Shown here one piece after another: positions 58,440 through 64,000 of a stretch of 64,000 bases of DNA. The translations under genes were made by a program, and so were the position numbers. The notes beneath the pieces were generated by a model, which was not told where the DNA came from, ran no database searches, and saw only the letters and a list, made by a program, of their open reading frames with translations. The DNA lies in assembly GCA_029851415.1 (NCBI GenBank), contig CM056743.1:125642305-125706304 (forward strand). The letters run 5' to 3'. This DNA is from Eretmocerus hayati. Taxonomy: Eukaryota; Arthropoda; Insecta; Hymenoptera; Aphelinidae. Each line of letters begins with the position of its first letter. The first letter of the stretch is position 1.

Positions 58440-59640
58440 ACAGCTGGCCGGCGGTAGTAAAGCGGGGACAGTGAAGTGGTGAACGAGTAGGGAATCATTC
58501 TTCAGCTGGCGCTATATGTACACCAAGTTAAAGCCAAGACCAATTAGCCGTATGTGTACTCTCTTGAGAGAGGGCACGGATGTATACATATTATGGACGT
58601 ACTTGCACTGCGGTCAGACTATGCTATTTCCACTAGGAATAGTATGTACAGAGAGTAAGTACAAGAGAAGCGCCTTATCGGGTCAGCGTCAAGAAATTCT
58701 CTAGAGGTGCGACACGCCCTTTGGCCGAGAGGTGCATTGTTGCATTTGGTACTGATCTATATATGGAAGAGGGCGATAAGGGCCAGAGAAAAATAGCCGT
58801 AGGCTAGAATGTAGGGATAGCTATTGCGAGCGATGTAACCTCCCACTGGTAATGCGGGCGGGACTCTGTGATACATGCACTGCGGCTCTAGTGGTTGCAC
58901 GCAAACCTTGCTTCGGTGTATGACTTTTATTTAAAGTAGGTATGTGCTTGGCTGATTTCTATCGTTGTAGCCACGCCTGCTGTGGATCTTCCTTCTTTAT
59001 TTTTTAGAGCACAGTCTTGTTCTAGTATCTAGAGAAAAAGAATAGGGGGAGGGAATCAGGGATCTGCGATGTGAGACAGACTGATAGATGTATACGATGC
59101 ATGACGTTGGGTGGTATGAAACTCTGAAACTTAATGCTCTCATGGAAGAATCATGGTTTTGAGCAAGGCGACAAACTCCTTGCCATCCTTATCAAACAAG
59201 GAACATTGTGCCATTAAATGACCCAATATGACAAAGGAGCCTAAGAGAGTTTCGAATTTTCTAATCCTGCATCGCCAATTTCGGGAATCAGACAACCACT
59301 TTCCCAATTTTCGCAATCTAAAAGAAGAGTCTAACCAATATCGCACGATCCGAAATTCAGTAATCATACTATGACCATTGATGGTGATAAGAGTGAGATC
59401 TTTAGAGTTGTTAAAGACTGGTATCGATAGAATCAAACCAACCTTCAGAGCAAATTTATGGAAACTCAGTGTTGGCCCAAAAGGGCCAACCTGTGCTATC
59501 ATTGTGAGGGAGTTCCAGATTTTTTCCAAACAACACTGGCATACGAAACGTAATAGATTCTATCAAAGATTTTAATACTCTGCTATGAGAATGATGGAAA
59601 ACTGGAATCTCTATGCTCAGCATACTCAAGTTACTCAACG
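58440..59640. other. upstream intergenic, no gene recognised
   Basis: Moderately GC-balanced sequence with no domain-bearing frame. Frames at 59140-59529 and 59378-59575 overlap on opposite strands and carry no motif. Confidence 0.5.
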
Positions 59641-59699
59641 GTGTCTCGTGTGACTCTTGAGTGCACAATAAGTGAACCGTATGCAGGGTATGGAGGATC

Positions 59700-62130
59700 T
59701 ACTATCATTGCCATGACCCCCCGCAAAAAAGATCTTCGGATCTTGGGACGACTTCCCGGCCCCAAATAACCGCAAGAAAGATCCTTTGTTGATCCTGGGA
59801 GACAAATACGCACTTCCCGGCCCCAGTCTTCCGGCAGGTGAGCCCACATGGGAACTTAGTATCCCGGGAGCACACGACAACTCCCCCGCCCCCAATCTTC
59901 AGCCCCAGCACCCAAGTGTGTGCTTTCACCACCTCGTCTGCCTCAGTGCGTATGAGCCCTGAGTGGCATCTTGGACCACTTCAGGGCTCCCGCTTCTTCG
60001 CAAGCTCTCTTGAATCTTTCATCTTTACTCTACTCTTTATTTCTGCTTTCCTTCTTCTGGGACTATAACCTTCGGGTTGGTGCCCTCAAAGGAGGGATTT
60101 CAGTCGGTAGGTGCCCGAGTTTTTTCGGGTGAATCCGACACTATCCACACTTTTGTGGGCGTCTATGAAGATTTCCTCATTCCAGCCTAACAAATAACAA
60201 CCCCGAAACCAAAAATCGTCGCCATAAACGGTTTTCTCGGTGAATCACGACGTTGAAATTATTGCTAAAAAATGATGAAGTCCAAGTTACTCGATATGAA
60301 AGAATGCTGGGCAAATCTGTTGACAGAGAGGGAAAGATAGCAGGTTGAATATAAGTCTGTCCGAAGAGAGAAAATTTCATTCAGCAATGAGGAAAATCGA
60401 CAGAAGAAGAATCAAAATTCCCCGGCCCTATAATGTTCCAGATTCCGATAGGTCGATGATCTCCACGGCTGTCTGCCCTCAACAACCTCAGCACGCAGGA
60501 ATAAGTGTTCCACCACCCTTCCTGGGGATCCCTCTCTTCACCCATGTGCCTATGAGTTTTGGGTAGCACCTTGAACCGGATCCAAACTTTCGATTATTGC
60601 TGCATTGCAATATCCCCTTCTTTTTTGTCTCTTCTTCTGGGACTATGAATTTTGGGTTGATGGTTTCCTCTAGGGAGGGATGGTACTTGGTAGGTTATCC
60701 GATCATCTTCAAATGAATCTGACATTATCCATACTCTCGTTGAGGTCTATCAAATATTTCTCTCCTTGGAGTGGAGAAAAGACAAATTCATCTGCAAAGA
60801 GGATCCTTAGATGCTGAACTAATGACTCTTCAACTTCAGTATACCACAACGAAGATCCTCTTCTGGTCTTGGACGACAAGCGTACTCCCCCGAAATCAAT
60901 CTTCCTTCACAAGGAATTTCCGGATCCCGGTTGTTCGGTAACTCCCCCCTTTCCAGTCCTCAGCCCCAGCACGCAGCATTACATCCGTATTCTATTCATT
61001 GACTATCCGCCACTGTACGTACGAGTTCCGTGCGACATCTTTGGATCGTACGCTTCTTCAATCGCTGCCCTTTTGGATCCGTGGTCTTTCCTCTTTGACT
61101 CTACTTTCTACATTGGGAGAGGGGCTTCGTATCATCTTAAATGATAGAAAATGAGTATGGTCGGATCTGAAATTTCTCCTGTAAGAATGAGACGAAAGAT
61201 CCTAAGACGATGTCGGTTACCGACATTGCTGAGTTTCCAAACCATTCGATGAATTTTTGAGATACCGCAACTCTAATAAGTAACGCCGATTCTGTTTGAT
61301 CTATAGATTCGGCGTTCTTTACTAGATTTGCGATATTGCACAATTTCGTCAAATCTTTTGTGAACTTGACAATGTCGAGAAGTATGCAAACAGGATAGAA
61401 CTCCGACAACCCCCTAAGAGCGTTAATCACATGTTCACTTCCAATTTCTTCCTTCCTTCTTTTGGAACTATATCTTTCGGGTTGATTCCTTCTGGAAAAG
61501 CATTTAAGTCGGTAGACGTCGGAGCTTTTCTAGGTGAACCAAACAAAACCACATTTTCGTTACGATTTCCTGCAAAGGACCATCTGATTCAGCCAGAATA
61601 ACGACTTTGCTGTCCTACTCAACCACAGAGAACATTCTCCGTTGATTCTGGAAGACAGACACAATCTCCGACTCCAGTCTGCCGGCAAGTGGGATTCTCG
61701 GAATCCGGAAGCTCGATAACTCCCTCGACCCAGTTTCCAGCTCCAGCACTTTGTTCGCTTTTGTGTGCAAGAGTCCTGAGCGGTGTGTTGAATAGCATCA
61801 GGACTCCCTTTTTCTCGGCGACCACTCACATCATTTCTCCATTTTCCGTTTCTTCTCCGCTTTTTATGGAACTATAACCTCTGGGTTGGCTCTCCCCAGA
61901 AAGAGGATTTTGAGCGTTCAATTTTCTTTAGTGAATATAACACTCGCAGATGTCCATGATAACTCATTATTCTGGACTCTCAAGAAAGGTCCTTGAAAAA
62001 GTGGTTTAGAATCGTGGTTGGAGAGCAACTTCCACGACTCACTTTCCTTGCGAGGTTTGTGAAGATCTACCATTCTCACATATCAGTCTTTCTAGCTTCA
62101 GCTCTAGCACGCAGCGTTTGTAGAGTGCAT
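59700..62130. repeat. degenerate tandem array, about five copies of a 0.5-0.8 kb unit
   Basis: Recurring landmarks in the same order are: gatcctgggagac(a/g), cttcccggccccagtctt or a variant, ccagc.ccagcac(g/c)cag, ctttc.tcttctgg(g/a)actat(a), ttcgggttg.t, and gg(t/a)gaa(t/c)c.gacactatcca. The ggactat-gggttgg block appears at about 60058, 60644, 61465 and 61868; the cagc..cagcacgcag block at about 59901, 60490, 60965, 61740 and 62100. Copies are 60-75% alike by eye with length differences. No long frame is conserved between copies, so this is not an intact gene family; it may be a decayed LINE 3'-end array or a satellite. Confidence 0.75.
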
Positions 62131-64000
62131 GACCCATCAACACATATCACAAATAGCAAAAAATTAGTAAAATTCAATCCAATGGATTCAATCGGAACAG
62201 AATCTAAACCAAGTCCAAGGCTTCCGAAACTGTAAGAATTTTCAAACGAACAAAGAGTGGCTCTTTGAACTTGCACATATTGTACATCAAACTTCGACGT
62301 CACATGTTGCGATGTACACCTTGCTTGCGGACACCTGTCAAGTTCGCCACGCGAGTGTAGCTGTCGGAAGAAGCCCCGAAAATTCAAAGCCCCCGAGCAT
62401 TGAACCGCTAACCGTGACGACAGCCGGTATTATACCTTCTGTCTCGACCGACCACCCTTCAAATACCACATATCGTCGACATAGCTATTCTAGAAATGCA
62501 CCCGTTGCAATTATGGTTCGCGCACGTAATGCTTTTCTCGGCGATGCGCCATATCTATTCTCGCATCCGGCGGGAATCTGCGACTTTGTGCAATGTGTAT
62601 AGTGGCGTCCAAATGCACGCATCGTCGGGGTCGCTGCACTGTCCACCACATTTGTAATACTTACTTATGGTTGCATGCACGTGTACCAATAATATACTTG
62701 TACGATATGCAATTTTCCTTCTCTTACGCAGTTCGCAATGTGCCACTGGGCGCGAACAATTTGTGAGGAGGCGGAAGATGAAGATTGATCGCATAGCTTG
62801 TGCTTGTGGTATTACGTGGCACATAGCCATTATCTTAGTAGTTCTTAGCAATCTTTACGGATCACTTCATTTTCTTTCCTTGCTCTGTTTTATGCTTGCA
62901 ATCTCTGCTACTGCGGCGGTGACAAATCAGTGAGATACTTAGTTTGGATAATACTTGTTAAATTTTCATTATGAGTTATATTTTGGACACTTCTCGAGAA
63001 TATCTTACTCTTTTCTCTCAGGCAGAAGAGCAAATTTTACACAAAAGTTTTACTTTGAGCTCTGTAAGCTTCCTCAGCCAATTTTATTTCTACCTGGACA
63101 GATGATCAAAAAATAAAGTCTACAGCTTGAACTCAAGTATACAGTTCATTAGCGCCTCAACATACAATATTTCGAGTGAAAAAGTCAGTTGTTCGCAGTG
63201 TTATCGTAGAGTACAAACCCCCAGTAGGCGGACGAATACATGTTAATTTAGCTCTAATGAATTCGTGAAAATCAAGGTAAGCGATGTTAGGACGTTAGCA
63301 CGTAGCTGAGTAAGACTTCTGAGTCTAAACATTTCGCACGATCTTCGCATACATCCTTACAGCGTGAAATACTCTCCACCTCGGTTTTGTATGTTGCAAG
63401 GCACTTTGCACCACTGCTAAGGCCGCGTCGCAGATACTTATCTGCCCTGTTGCTTCACGGAGACCGATTCTTGTTACGGTTTTAGCACTTAAACTCGACT
63501 ATATCTTCTTCCTCGACTATAGTTTTACTCCCTTGTCCAACGCAAATTTCAAACCATCTCTTCCATACGCTCACACTCGTCCGTACAAAAAAAATCCACG
63601 AAACATCGAAGTACTTATAGGAAATCCTCAGCCTACTCTATATCTAAACTTCTCACGCTTAAAATTTCACGTTTCCCTAAAACTCTAATTACTGAACGTA
63701 AATGCACTCGATATCGAACCAAATTAGTAAAACACAGTCAAGTTCAAGGAAATCTGATGAATACTTCTCCCGGATCGATGCATGCTTCGCCGACACTACC
63801 GACAAGTGAGTAGCGTGCGGAAGGAGCGCTGCTAAAAGTTACGCTCGAAAGACTATAGAGCTTCTCCTTAACTTCCGGTCTCTCTCATTTACTCTCTTCA
63901 TTCATTTTTGTGTTTGTCTGTACATTTATCGATAAGCGTGCACGCATTCAAGCTTTCGCGCCAACTTTCGCGTTTTTGAATCGACACCACCCGGAACTCT
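62131..64000. other. non-coding, no gene recognised
   Basis: Two plus-strand frames (62312-62602, 62667-62933) are open but have no recognised domain. The second contains a hydrophobic stretch and might be a chance frame. No promoter or repeat is supported. Confidence 0.4.

Overview
The window looks like insect nuclear DNA, most likely from a hymenopteran or a similar AT-rich arthropod genome. It has short coding exons with GT-AG introns, an invertebrate Inr+DPE core promoter, long AT-rich non-coding stretches, and many short inverted-repeat transposable elements. No bacterial, viral or organellar gene is visible. The species cannot be determined from the sequence.

Layout. (1) About 3.1-3.75 kb, minus strand: two exons of a sugar transporter of the trehalose/glucose MFS type. 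The gene continues off the left edge and its 5' exon was not found. (2) About 10.6-34.1 kb, plus strand: seven phase-compatible exons encoding the C-terminal half of a SLO2/KCNT (Slack-type) sodium-activated potassium channel, with a true stop at 34142-34144. The pore and N-terminal exons are not visible and probably lie to the left, which would nest the transporter antisense in a channel intron. (3) About 41.2-58.3 kb, minus strand: seven coding exons of a protein with a Ser-rich N-terminal region and two CAP (SCP/GAPR-1-like) domains. A very good initiator plus DPE core promoter at 58302-58336 (minus) is positioned to drive it. (4) 58.4-64 kb: no gene recognised; it holds a degenerate tandem array with a unit of roughly 0.5-0.8 kb.

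Introns and intergenic DNA are crowded with non-autonomous mobile elements. They include a Harbinger-like MITE family with TWA target duplications, a 0.77-kb element with about 260-bp inverted repeats and an 8-bp near-perfect duplication nested inside one of those MITEs, and a 0.94-kb element inserted in a minisatellite-like tract. There are also several large foldback elements, a tRNA-derived SINE-like fragment, and a Penelope/hammerhead-like motif. A set of hairpin elements shares its two ends and a CCCGAG motif while the hairpin bodies differ completely; it is the best candidate here for something undescribed. A GC-rich triple-hairpin block at 13.2 kb is foreign in composition.

The three genes show no obvious functional link: membrane sugar transport, K+ channel gating, and a CAP-superfamily protein. 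All exon limits come from reading splice sites and matching phases by eye; no alignment or transcript data were available.
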